DNA of 64,000 nt from assembly GCA_030063045.1 (NCBI GenBank), contig JAQSEB010000079.1, forward strand, positions 310,001-374,000, in the 5' to 3' direction. The stretch's first letter is position 1, and each line of letters opens with the position of its first letter. Below the pieces are notes generated by a model. The model saw only the letters and a program-made list of their open reading frames with translations, searched no databases and was not told the DNA's origin. Shown here one piece after another: positions 37,627 to 50,900 of the stretch. The translations under genes and the position numbers were made by a program. Source of the stretch: Pratylenchus scribneri. Lineage: Eukaryota > Nematoda > Chromadorea > Rhabditida > Pratylenchidae.

Positions 37627-40600
37627 GGCACAACTAGGCGTGAAAGAGTAGGGAAGAGGACCGAGGCATTACTAGGCGTGAAAGAGTAGGGAAGAGGACC
37701 GAGACATTACTAGGCGTGAAAGAGTAGGGAAGAGGACCGAGGCATTACTAGGCGTGAAAGAGTAGGGAAGAGGACCGAGACATTACTAGGCGTGAAAGAG
37801 TAGGGAAGAGGACCGAGACATTACTAGGCGTGAAAGAGTAGGGAAGAGGACCGAGACATTACTAGGCGTGAAAGAGTAGGGAAGAGGACCGAGGCATTAC
37901 TAGGCGTGAAACAGTAAGCAAGAGAACCGAGGCATTACTAGGCGTGAAAGAGTAGGGAAGAGGACCGAGGCATTACTAGGCGTGAAAGAGTAGGGAAGAG
38001 GACCGAGGCATTACTAGGCGTGAAAGAGTAGGGAAGAGGACCGAGACATTACTAGGCGTGAAAGAGTAGGGAAGAGGACCGAGGCATTACTAGGCGTGAA
38101 AGAGTAAGCAAGAGAACCGAGGCATTACTAGGCGTGAAAGAGTAAGCAAGAGAACCGAGGCATTACTAGGCGCGAAAGAATATGGAAGAGAACCGAGGCA
38201 TTACTTGGCGTGAAAGAGTAAGCAAGAGAACCGAGCCATTACTAGGCGTGAAAGAGTAGGGAAGAGAACCGAGACATTACTAGGCGTGAAAGAGTAGGGA
38301 AGAGAACCGAGGCATTACTAGGCGTGAAAGAGTAAGCAAGAGAACCGAGCCATTACTAGGCGTGAAAGAATAGGGAAGAGGACCGAGGCATTACTAGGCG
38401 TGAAAAAGTAGGGAAGAGAACCGAGGCATTACTAGGCGTGAAAGAGTAGGGAAGAGAACCGAAGCCCTACTAGGCGTGGTTATGCAAGAAGAGAACCGAG
38501 CCATTACTAGGCGTGAAAGAGTAGGGAAGAAAACCGAGGCATTACTAGGCTTGAAAGAGTAGGGAAGAGGACCGAGAGATTACTAGGCGTGAAAGAGTAG
38601 GGAAGAGGACCGAGGCATTACTAGGCGTGAAAGAGTAGGAAAGAGGACCGAGACATTACTAGGCGTGAAACAGTAAGTAAGAGAACCGAGGCATTACTAG
38701 GCGTGAAAGAGTAGGGAAGAGGACCGAGGCATTACTAGGCGTGATAAAGTAGGGAAGAGGACCGAGGCATTACTAGGCGTGGAAGAGTAAGCAATAGAAC
38801 CGAGCCATTACTAGGCGTGAAAGAATAGGGAAGAGGACCGAGGCATTACTAGGCGTGAAAGAGTAGGAAATAGAACCGAGGCATTACTAGGCGTGAAAGA
38901 GTAGGGAAGAGGACCGAGGCATTACTAGGCGTGAAAGAGTAGGGAAGAGGACCGAGGCATTACTAGGCGTGAAAGAGTAGGGAAGAGGACCGAGACATTA
39001 CTAGGCGTGAAAGAGTAAGCAAGAGAACCGAGGCATTACTAGGCGCGAAAGAATATGGAAGAGAACCGAGGCATTACTAGGCGTGAAAGAGTAGGGAAGA
39101 GAACCGATGCCCTACTAGGCGTGAAAGAGTAGGGAAGAGAATCGAGGCATTACTAGGCGTGAAAGAGTAGGGAAGAGGACCGAGGCATTACTAGGCGTGA
39201 AAGAGTAGGGAAGAGGACCGAGACATTACTAGGCGTGAAAGAGTAGGGAAGAGGACCGAGGCATTACTAGGCGTGAAAGAGTAAGCAAGAGAACCGAGGC
39301 ATTACTAGGCGTGAAAGAGTAAGCAAGAGAACCGAGGCATTACTAGGCGCGAAAGAATATGGAAGAGAACCGAGGCATTACTTGGCGTGAAAGAGTAGGG
39401 AAGAGAACCGAGGCATTACTAGGCGTGAAAGAGTAAGCAAGAGAACCGAGCCATTACTAGGCGTGAAAGAATAGGGAAGAGGACCGAGGCATTACTAGGC
39501 GTGAAAAAGTAGGGAAGAGAACCGAGGCATTACTAGGCGTGAAAGAGTAGGGAAGAGAACCGAAGCCCTACTAGGCGTGGTTATGCAAGAAGAGAACCGA
39601 GCCATTACTAGGCGTGAAAGAGTAGGGAAGAAAACCGAGGCATTACTAGGCGTGAAAGAGTAGGGAAGAGGACCGAGAGATTACTAGGCGTGAAAGAGTA
39701 GGGAAGAGGACCGAGGCATTACTAGGCGTGAAAGAGTAGGAAAGAGGACCGAGACATTACTAGGCGTGAAACAGTAAGCAAGAGAACCGAGGCATTACTA
39801 GGCGTGAAAGAGTAGGGAAGAGGACCGAGACATTACTAGGCGTGATAAAGTAGGGAAGAGGACCGAGGCATTACTAGGCGTGGATGAGTAAGCAATAGAA
39901 CCGAGCCATTACTAGGCGTGAAAGAATAGGGAAGAGGACCGAGGCATTACTAGGCGTGAAAGAGTAGGAAAGAGAACCGAGGCATGACTAGGCGTGAAAG
40001 AGTAGGGAAGAGGACCGAGGCATTACTAGGCGTGAAAGAGTAGGGAAGAGGACCGAGGCATTACTAGGCGTGAAAGAGTAGGGAAGAGGACCGAGACATT
40101 ACTAGGCGTGAAAGAGTAGGGAAGAGGACCGAGGCATTACTAGGCGTGAAAGAGTAGGGAAGAGGACCGAGACATTACTAGGCGTGAAAGAGTAGAGAAG
40201 AGGACCGAGGCATTACTAGGCGTGAAAGAGTAAGCAAGAGAACCGAGGCATTACTAGGCGTGAAAGAGTAAGCAAGAGAACCGAGGCATTACTAGGCGCG
40301 AAAGAATATGGAAGAGAACCGAGGCATTACTTGGCGTGAAAGAGTAAGCAAGAGAACCGAGCCATTACTAGGCGTGAAAGAGTAGGGAAGAGAACCGAGA
40401 CATTACTAGGCGTGAAAGAGTAGGGAAGAGAACCGAGGCATTACTAGGCGTGAAAGAGTAAGCAAGAGAACCGAGCCATTACTAGGCGTGAAAGAATAGG
40501 GAAGAGGACCGAGGCATTACTAGGCGTGAAAAAGTAGGGAAGAGAACCGAGGCATTACTAGGCGTGAAAGAGTAGGGAAGAGAACCGAAGCCCTACTAGG

Positions 40601-43600
40601 CGTGGTTATGCAAGAAGAGAACCGAGCCATTACTAGGCGTGAAAGAGTAGGGAAGAAAACCGAGGCATTACTAGGCGTGAATAAGTAGGGAAGAGGACCG
40701 AGAGATTACTAGGCGTGAAAGAGTAGGGAAGAGGACCGAGGCATTACTAGGCGTGAAAGAGTAGGAAAGAGGACCGAGACATTACTAGGCGTGAAACAGT
40801 AAGCAAGAGAACCGAGGCATTACTAGGCGTGAAAGAGTAGGGAAGAGAACCGAGACATTAATAGGCGTGAAAGAGTAGGGAAGAGAACCGAGGCACAACT
40901 AGGCGTGAAAGAGTAGGGAAAAGAACCGAAGCCCTACTAGGCGTGGTTATGCAAGAAGAGAACCGAGGCATTACTAGGCGTGAAAGAGTAGGGAAGAGAA
41001 CCGAGACATTAATAGGCGTGAAAGAGTAGGGAAGAGAACCGAGGCACAACTAGGCGTGAAAGAGTAGGGAAGAGGACCGAGACATTACTAGGCGTGAAAG
41101 AGTAGGGAAGAGGACCGAGGCATTACTAGGCGTGAAAGAGTAGGGAAGAGGACCGAGACATTACTAGGCGTGAAAGAGTAGGGAAGAGGACCGAGACATT
41201 ACTAGGCGTGAAAGAGTAGGGAAGAGGACCGAGACATTACTAGGCGTGAAAGAGTAGGGAAGAGGACCGAGACATTAATAGGCGTGAAAGAGTAGGGAAG
41301 AGGACCGAGACATTACTAGGCGTGAAAGAGTAGGGAAGAGGACCGAGGCATTACTAGGCGTGAAAGAGTAAGCAAGAGAACCGAGGCATTACTAGGCGCG
41401 AAAAAATATGGAAGAGAACCGAGACATTAATAGGCGTGAAAGAGTAGGGAAGAGAACCGAGGCACAACTAGGCGCGAAAGAGTAGGAAAGAGAACCGAGA
41501 CATTACTAGGCGTGAAAGAGTAAGCAAGAGAACCGAGGCATTACTAGGCGTGAAAGAGTAGGGAAGAGAACCGAGACATTACTAGGTGTGAAAGAGTAGG
41601 GAAGAGGACCGAGGCATTACTAGGCGTGAAAGAGTAAGCAAGAGAACCGAGGCATTACTAGGCGTGAAAGAGTAGGGAAGAGAACCGAGACATTACTAGG
41701 CGTGAAAGAGTAAGCAAGAGAACCGAGGCATTACTAGGCGTGAAAGAGTAGGGAAGAGAACCGAGACATTAATAGGCGTGAAAGAGTAGGGAAGAGGACC
41801 GAGGCATTACTAGGCGTGAAAGAGTAGGAAAGAGGACCGAGACATTACTAGGCGTGAAACAGTAAGCAAGAGAACCGAGGCATTACTAGGCGTGAAAGAG
41901 TAGGGAAGAGGACCGAGGCATTACTTGGCGTGAAAGAGTAAGCAAGAGAACCGAGCCATTACTAGTCGTGAAAGAGTAGGGAAGAGAACCGAGACATTAC
42001 TAGGCGTGAAAGAGTAGGGAAGAGGACCGAGGCATTACTAGGCGTGAAAGAGTAAGCAAGAGAACCGAGGCATTACTAGGCGTGAAAGAGTAGGGAAGAG
42101 AACCGAGACCGAGACATTAATAGGCGTGAAAGAGTAGGGAAGAGAACCGAGGCACAACTAGGCGTGAAAGAGTAGGGAAAAGAACCGAAGCCCTACTAGG
42201 CGTGGTTATGCAAGAAGAGAACCGAGCCATTACTAGGCGTGAAAGAGTAGGGAAGAGAACCGAGGCACAACTAGGCGTGAAAGAGTAGGGAAGAGGACCG
42301 AGGCATTACTAGGCGTGAAAGAGTAGGGAAGAGGACCGAGACATTACTAGGCGTGAAAGAGTAGGGAAGAGGACCGAGGCATTACTAGGCGTGAAAGAGT
42401 AGGGAAGAGAACCGAGACATTACTAGGCGTGAAAGAGTAGGGAAGAGGACCGAGACATTACTAGGCGTGAAAGAGTAAGCAAGAGAACCGAGGCATTACT
42501 AGGCGCGAAAGAATATGGAAGAGAACCGAGGCATTACTTGGCGTGAGAGAGTAAGCAAGAGAACCGAGGCATTACTAGGTGTGAAAGAGTAGGGAAGAGG
42601 ACCGAGGCATTACTAGGCGTGAAAGAGTAGGGAAGAGGACCGAGGCATTACTAGGCGTGAAAGAGTAGGGAAGAGGACCGAGACATTACTAGGCGTGAAA
42701 GAGTAAGCAAGAGAACCGAGGCATTACTAGGCGTGAAAGAGTAGGGAAGAGGACCGAGACATTACTAGGCGTGAAAGAGTAAGCAAGAGAACCGAGACAT
42801 TACTAGGCGTGAAAGAGTAGGGAAGAGGACCGAGACATTACTAGGCGTGAAAGAGTAGGGAAGAGGACCGAGACATTACTAGGCGTGAAAGAGTAGGGAA
42901 GAGGACCGAGGCATTACTAGGCGTGAAACAGTAAGCAAGAGAACCGAGGCATTACTAGGCGTGAAAGAGTAGGGAAGAGGACCGAGGCATTACTAGGCGT
43001 GAAAGAGTAGGGAAGAGGACCGAGGCATTACTAGGCGTGAAAGAGTAGGGAAGAGGACCGAGACATTACTAGGCGTGAAAGAGTAGGGAAGAGGACCGAG
43101 GCATTACTAGGCGTGAAAGAGTAAGCAAGAGAACCGAGGCATTACTAGGCGTGAAAGAGTAAGCAAGAGAACCGAGGCATTACTAGGCGCGAAAGAATAT
43201 GGAAGAGAACCGAGGCATTACTTGGCGTGAAAGAGTAAGCAAGAGAACCGAGCCATTACTAGGCGTGAAAGAGTAGGGAAGAGAACCGAGACATTACTAG
43301 GCGTGAAAGAGTAGGGAAGAGAACCGAGGCATTACTAGGCGTGAAAGAGTAAGCAAGAGAACCGAGCCATTACTAGGCGTGAAAGAATAGGGAAGAGGAC
43401 CGAGGCATTACTAGGCGTGAAAAAGTAGAGAAGAGAACCGAGGCATTACTAGGCGTGAAAGAGTAGGGAAGAGAACCGAAGCCCTACTAGGCGTGGTTAT
43501 GCAAGAAGAGAACCGAGCCATTACTAGGCGTGAAAGAGTAGGGAAGAAAACCGAGGCATTACTAGGCGTGAAAGAGTAGGGAAGAGGACCGAGAGATTAC

Positions 43601-44615
43601 TAGGCGTGAAAGAGTAGGGAAGAGGACCGAGGCATTACTAGGCGTGAAAGAGTAGGAAAGAGGACCGAGACATTACTAGGCGTGAAACAGTAAGTAAGAG
43701 AACCGAGGCATTACTAGGCGTGAAAGAGTAGGGAAGAGGACCGAGGCATTACTAGGCGTGATAAAGTAGGGAAGAGGACCGAGGCATTACTAGGCGTGGA
43801 AGAGTAAGCAATAGAACCGAGCCATTACTAGGCGTGAAAGAATAGGGAAGAGGACCGAGGCATTACTAGGCGTGAAAGAGTAGGAAAGAGAACCGAGGCA
43901 TTACTAGGCGTGAAAGAGTAGGGAAGAGGACCGAGGCATTACTAGGCGTGAAAGAGTAGGGAAGAGGACCGAGACATTACTAGGCGTGAAAGAGTAGGGA
44001 AGAGGACCGAGACATTACTAGGCGTGAAAGAGTAGGGAAGAGGACCGAGGCATTACTAGGCGTGAAACAGTAAGCAAGAGAACCGAGGCATTACTAGGCG
44101 TGAAAGAGTAGGGAAGAGGACCGAGGCATTACTAGGCGTGAAAGAGTAGGGAAGAGGACCGAGGCATTACTAGGCGTGAAAGAGTAGGGAAGAGGACCGA
44201 GACATTACTAGGCGTGAAAGAGTAGGGAAGAGGACCGAGGCATTACTAGGCGTGAAAGAGTAAGCAAGAGAACCGAGGCATTACTAGGCGTGAAAGAGTA
44301 AGCAAGAGAACCGAGGCATTAGGCGCGAAAGAATATGGAAGAGAACCGAGGCATTACTTGGCGTGAAAGAGTAAGCAAGAGAACCGAGCCATTACTAGGC
44401 GTGAAAGAGTAGGGAAGAGAACCGAGACATTACTAGGCGTGAAAGAGTAGGGAAGAGAACCGAGGCATTACTAGGCGTGAAAGAGTAAGCAAGAGAACCG
44501 AGCCATTACTAGGCGTGAAAGAATAGGGAAGAGGACCGAGGCATTACTAGGCGTGAAAAAGTAGGGAAGAGAACCGAGGCATTACTAGGCGTGAAAGAGT
44601 AGGGAAGAGAACCGA
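37627..44615 (+). repeat. 6,989-bp tandem duplication, second copy
   Basis: Second copy of 30,638-37,626. It ends where the sequence reads 'gaagccc' from 44,614, whereas the first copy is followed by 'gaggcacaac'. Its last 600 bp or so (from 44,012) also begin the 3,952-bp duplication, so the two events overlap. Confidence 0.93.
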
Positions 44616-47600
44616 AGCCCTACTAGGCGTGGTTATGCAAGAAGAGAACCGAGCCATTACTAGGCGTGAAAGAGTAGGGAAGAAAACCGAGGCATTACTA
44701 GGCGTGAAAGAGTAGGGAAGAGGACCGAGAGATTACTAGGCGTGAAAGAGTAGGGAAGAGGACCGAGGCATTACTAGGCGTGAAAGAGTAGGAAAGAGGA
44801 CCGAGACATTACTAGGCGTGAAACAGTAAGTAAGAGAACCGAGGCATTACTAGGCGTGAAAGAGTAGGGAAGAGGACCGAGGCATTACTAGGCGTGATAA
44901 AGTAGGGAAGAGGACCGAGGCATTACTAGGCGTGGAAGAGTAAGCAATAGAACCGAGCCATTACTAGGCGTGAAAGAATAGGGAAGAGGACCGAGGCATT
45001 ACTAGGCGTGAAAGAGTAGGAAAGAGAACCGAGGCATTACTAGGCGTGAAAGAGTAGGGAAGAGGACCGAGGCATTACTAGGCGTGAAAGAGTAGGGAAG
45101 AGGACCGAGGCATTACTAGGCGTGAAAGAGTAGGGAAGAGGACCGAGACATTACTAGGCGTGAAAGAGTAGGGAAGAGGACCGAGGCATTACTAGGCGTG
45201 AAAGAGTAAGCAAGAGAACCGAGGCATTACTAGGCGTGAAAGAGTAAGCAAGAGAACCGAGGCATTACTAGGCGCGAAAGAATATGGAAGAGAACCGAGG
45301 CATTACTAGGCGTGAAAGAGTAGGGAAGAGAACCGATGCCCTACTAGGCGTGAAAGAGTAGGGAAGAGAATCGAGGCATTACTAGGCGTGAAAGAGTAGG
45401 GAAGAGGACCGAGGCATTACTAGGCGTGAAAGAGTAGGGAAGAGGACCGAGACATTACTAGGCGTGAAAGAGTAGGGAAGAGGACCGAGGCATTACTAGG
45501 CGTGAAAGAGTAAGCAAGAGAACCGAGGCATTACTAGGCGTGAAAGAGTAAGCAAGAGAACCGAGGCATTACTAGGCGCGAAAGAATATGGAAGAGAACC
45601 GAGGCATTACTTGGCGTGAAAGAGTAAGCAAGAGAAACGAGCCATTACTAGGCGTGAAAGAGTAAGCAAGAGAACCGAGGCATTACTAGGCGTGAAAGAG
45701 TAGGGAAGAGAACCGAGACATTACTAGGTGTGAAAGAGTAGGGAAGAGGACCGAGGCATTACTAGGCGTGAAAGAGTAAGCAAGAGAACCGAGGCATTAC
45801 TAGGCGTGAAAGAGTAGGGAAGAGAACCGAGACATTACTAGGCGTGAAAGAGTAAGCAAGAGAACCGAGGCATTACTAGGCGTGAAAGAGTAGGGAAGAG
45901 AACCGAGACATTAATAGGCGTGAAAGAGTAGGGAAGAGGACCGAGGCATTACTAGGCGTGAAAGAGTAGGAAAGAGGACCGAGACATTACTAGGCGTGAA
46001 ACAGTAAGCAAGAGAACCGAGGCATTACTAGGCGTGAAAGAGTAGGGAAGAGGACCGAGGCATTACTTGGCGTGAAAGAGTAAGCAAGAGAACCGAGCCA
46101 TTACTAGGCGTGAAAGAGTAGGGAAGAGAACCGAGACATTACTAGGCGTGAAAGAGTAGGGAAGAGGACCGAGGCATTACTAGGCGTGAAAGAGTAAGCA
46201 AGAGAACCGAGGCATTACTAGGCGTGAAAGAGTAGGGAAGAGAACCGAGACCGAGACATTAATAGGCGTGAAAGAGTAGGGAAGAGAACCGAGGCACAAC
46301 TAGACGTGAAAGAGTAGGGAAAAGAACCGAAGCCCTACTAGGCGTGGTTATGCAAGAAGAGAACCGAGCCATTACTAGGCGTGAAAGAGTAGGGAAGAGA
46401 ACCGAGGCACAACTAGGCGTGAAAGAGTAGGGAAGAGGACCGAGGCATTACTAGGCGTGAAAGAGTAGGGAAGAGGACCGAGACATTACTAGGCGTGAAA
46501 GAGTAGGGAAGAGGACCGAGGCATTACTAGGCGTGAAAGAGTAGGGAAGAGAACCGAGACATTACTAGGCGTGAAAGAGTAGGGAAGAGGACCGAGACAT
46601 TACTAGGCGTGAAAGAGTAAGCAAGAGAACCGAGGCATTACTAGGCGTGAAAGAGTAGGGAAGAGGACCGAGGCATTACTAGGCGTGAAAGAGTAGGGAA
46701 GAGGACCGAGGCATTACTAGGCGTGAAAGAGTAGGGAAGAGGACCGAGACATTACTAGGCGTGAAAGAGTAAGCAAGAGAACCGAGGCATTACTAGGCGT
46801 GAAAGAGTAGGGAAGAGGACCGAGACATTACTAGGCGTGAAAGAGTAAGCAAGAGAACCGAGACATTACTAGGCGTGAAAGAGTAGGGAAGAGGACCGAG
46901 ACATTACTAGGCGTGAAAGAGTAGGGAAGAGGACCGAGGCATTACTAGGCGTGAAACAGTAAGCAAGAGAACCGAGGCATTACTAGGCGTGAAAGAGTAG
47001 GGAAGAGGACCGAGGCATTACTAGGCGTGAAAGAGTAGGGAAGAGGACCGAGGCATTACTAGGCGTGAAAGAGTAGGGAAGAGGACCGAGACATTACTAG
47101 GCGTGAAAGAGTAGGGAAGAGGACCGAGGCATTACTAGGCGTGAAAGAGTAAGCAAGAGAACCGAGGCATTACTAGGCGTGAAAGAGTAAGCAAGAGAAC
47201 CGAGGCATTACTAGGCGCGAAAGAATATGGAAGAGAACCGAGGCATTACTAGGCGTGAAAGAGTAAGCAAGAGAACCGAGCCATTACTAGGCGTGAAAGA
47301 ATAGGGAAGAGGACCGAGGCATTACTAGGCGTGAAAAAGTAGGGAAGAGAACCGAGGCATTACTAGGCGTGAAAGAGTAGGGAAGAGAACCGAAGCCCTA
47401 CTAGGCGTGGTTATGCAAGAAGAGAACAGAGCCATTACTAGGCGTGAAAGAGTAGGGAAGAAAACCGAGGCATTACTAGGCGTGAAAGAGTAGGGAAGAG
47501 GACCGAGAGATTACTAGGCGTGAAAGAGTAGGGAAGAGGACCGAGGCATTACTAGGCGTGAAAGAGTAGGAAAGAGGACCGAGACATTACTAGGCGTGAA

Positions 47601-47963
47601 ACAGTAAGTAAGAGAACCGAGGCATTACTAGGCGTGAAAGAGTAGGGAAGAGGACCGAGGCATTACTAGGCGTGATAAAGTAGGGAAGAGGACCGAGGCA
47701 TTACTAGGCGTGGAAGAGTAAGCAATAGAACCGAGCCATTACTAGGCGTGAAAGAATAGGGAAGAGGACCGAGGCATTACTAGGCGTGAAAGAGTAGGAA
47801 AGAGAACCGAGGCATTACTAGGCGTGAAAGAGTAGGGAAGAGGACCGAGGCATTACTAGGCGTGAAAGAGTAGGGAAGAGGACCGAGGCATTACTAGGCG
47901 TGAAAGAGTAGGGAAGAGGACCGAGACATTACTAGGCGTGAAAGAGTAGGGAAGAGGACCGAG
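44012..47963 (+). repeat. 3,952-bp tandem duplication, first copy
   Basis: This unit is repeated at 47,964-51,915. Markers at exactly 3,952 bp spacing are the 35-mer (44,320/48,272), 'agagaaacgagcc' (45,635/49,587), the 6-bp insertion (46,243/50,195), 'tagacgtg' (46,301/50,253) and 'aacagagcc' (47,425/51,377). The length equals 104 x 38. I saw no difference between the copies at the points checked. Breakpoints fall in identical monomers, so they are ambiguous by about a monomer. Confidence 0.92.
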
Positions 47964-50900
47964 ACATTACTAGGCGTGAAAGAGTAGGGAAGAGGACCGA
48001 GGCATTACTAGGCGTGAAACAGTAAGCAAGAGAACCGAGGCATTACTAGGCGTGAAAGAGTAGGGAAGAGGACCGAGGCATTACTAGGCGTGAAAGAGTA
48101 GGGAAGAGGACCGAGGCATTACTAGGCGTGAAAGAGTAGGGAAGAGGACCGAGACATTACTAGGCGTGAAAGAGTAGGGAAGAGGACCGAGGCATTACTA
48201 GGCGTGAAAGAGTAAGCAAGAGAACCGAGGCATTACTAGGCGTGAAAGAGTAAGCAAGAGAACCGAGGCATTAGGCGCGAAAGAATATGGAAGAGAACCG
48301 AGGCATTACTTGGCGTGAAAGAGTAAGCAAGAGAACCGAGCCATTACTAGGCGTGAAAGAGTAGGGAAGAGAACCGAGACATTACTAGGCGTGAAAGAGT
48401 AGGGAAGAGAACCGAGGCATTACTAGGCGTGAAAGAGTAAGCAAGAGAACCGAGCCATTACTAGGCGTGAAAGAATAGGGAAGAGGACCGAGGCATTACT
48501 AGGCGTGAAAAAGTAGGGAAGAGAACCGAGGCATTACTAGGCGTGAAAGAGTAGGGAAGAGAACCGAAGCCCTACTAGGCGTGGTTATGCAAGAAGAGAA
48601 CCGAGCCATTACTAGGCGTGAAAGAGTAGGGAAGAAAACCGAGGCATTACTAGGCGTGAAAGAGTAGGGAAGAGGACCGAGAGATTACTAGGCGTGAAAG
48701 AGTAGGGAAGAGGACCGAGGCATTACTAGGCGTGAAAGAGTAGGAAAGAGGACCGAGACATTACTAGGCGTGAAACAGTAAGTAAGAGAACCGAGGCATT
48801 ACTAGGCGTGAAAGAGTAGGGAAGAGGACCGAGGCATTACTAGGCGTGATAAAGTAGGGAAGAGGACCGAGGCATTACTAGGCGTGGAAGAGTAAGCAAT
48901 AGAACCGAGCCATTACTAGGCGTGAAAGAATAGGGAAGAGGACCGAGGCATTACTAGGCGTGAAAGAGTAGGAAAGAGAACCGAGGCATTACTAGGCGTG
49001 AAAGAGTAGGGAAGAGGACCGAGGCATTACTAGGCGTGAAAGAGTAGGGAAGAGGACCGAGGCATTACTAGGCGTGAAAGAGTAGGGAAGAGGACCGAGA
49101 CATTACTAGGCGTGAAAGAGTAGGGAAGAGGACCGAGGCATTACTAGGCGTGAAAGAGTAAGCAAGAGAACCGAGGCATTACTAGGCGTGAAAGAGTAAG
49201 CAAGAGAACCGAGGCATTACTAGGCGCGAAAGAATATGGAAGAGAACCGAGGCATTACTAGGCGTGAAAGAGTAGGGAAGAGAACCGATGCCCTACTAGG
49301 CGTGAAAGAGTAGGGAAGAGAATCGAGGCATTACTAGGCGTGAAAGAGTAGGGAAGAGGACCGAGGCATTACTAGGCGTGAAAGAGTAGGGAAGAGGACC
49401 GAGACATTACTAGGCGTGAAAGAGTAGGGAAGAGGACCGAGGCATTACTAGGCGTGAAAGAGTAAGCAAGAGAACCGAGGCATTACTAGGCGTGAAAGAG
49501 TAAGCAAGAGAACCGAGGCATTACTAGGCGCGAAAGAATATGGAAGAGAACCGAGGCATTACTTGGCGTGAAAGAGTAAGCAAGAGAAACGAGCCATTAC
49601 TAGGCGTGAAAGAGTAAGCAAGAGAACCGAGGCATTACTAGGCGTGAAAGAGTAGGGAAGAGAACCGAGACATTACTAGGTGTGAAAGAGTAGGGAAGAG
49701 GACCGAGGCATTACTAGGCGTGAAAGAGTAAGCAAGAGAACCGAGGCATTACTAGGCGTGAAAGAGTAGGGAAGAGAACCGAGACATTACTAGGCGTGAA
49801 AGAGTAAGCAAGAGAACCGAGGCATTACTAGGCGTGAAAGAGTAGGGAAGAGAACCGAGACATTAATAGGCGTGAAAGAGTAGGGAAGAGGACCGAGGCA
49901 TTACTAGGCGTGAAAGAGTAGGAAAGAGGACCGAGACATTACTAGGCGTGAAACAGTAAGCAAGAGAACCGAGGCATTACTAGGCGTGAAAGAGTAGGGA
50001 AGAGGACCGAGGCATTACTTGGCGTGAAAGAGTAAGCAAGAGAACCGAGCCATTACTAGGCGTGAAAGAGTAGGGAAGAGAACCGAGACATTACTAGGCG
50101 TGAAAGAGTAGGGAAGAGGACCGAGGCATTACTAGGCGTGAAAGAGTAAGCAAGAGAACCGAGGCATTACTAGGCGTGAAAGAGTAGGGAAGAGAACCGA
50201 GACCGAGACATTAATAGGCGTGAAAGAGTAGGGAAGAGAACCGAGGCACAACTAGACGTGAAAGAGTAGGGAAAAGAACCGAAGCCCTACTAGGCGTGGT
50301 TATGCAAGAAGAGAACCGAGCCATTACTAGGCGTGAAAGAGTAGGGAAGAGAACCGAGGCACAACTAGGCGTGAAAGAGTAGGGAAGAGGACCGAGGCAT
50401 TACTAGGCGTGAAAGAGTAGGGAAGAGGACCGAGACATTACTAGGCGTGAAAGAGTAGGGAAGAGGACCGAGGCATTACTAGGCGTGAAAGAGTAGGGAA
50501 GAGAACCGAGACATTACTAGGCGTGAAAGAGTAGGGAAGAGGACCGAGACATTACTAGGCGTGAAAGAGTAAGCAAGAGAACCGAGGCATTACTAGGCGT
50601 GAAAGAGTAGGGAAGAGGACCGAGGCATTACTAGGCGTGAAAGAGTAGGGAAGAGGACCGAGGCATTACTAGGCGTGAAAGAGTAGGGAAGAGGACCGAG
50701 ACATTACTAGGCGTGAAAGAGTAAGCAAGAGAACCGAGGCATTACTAGGCGTGAAAGAGTAGGGAAGAGGACCGAGACATTACTAGGCGTGAAAGAGTAA
50801 GCAAGAGAACCGAGACATTACTAGGCGTGAAAGAGTAGGGAAGAGGACCGAGACATTACTAGGCGTGAAAGAGTAGGGAAGAGGACCGAGGCATTACTAG

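Noticed and set aside
30638..44615. The 6,989-bp repeat as purely an assembly duplication
   Set aside because: Not fully excluded, but at least one base differs between the copies (35,637/42,626) and overlapping duplications of other sizes are present, which fits real unequal exchange better. Spanning reads would decide.
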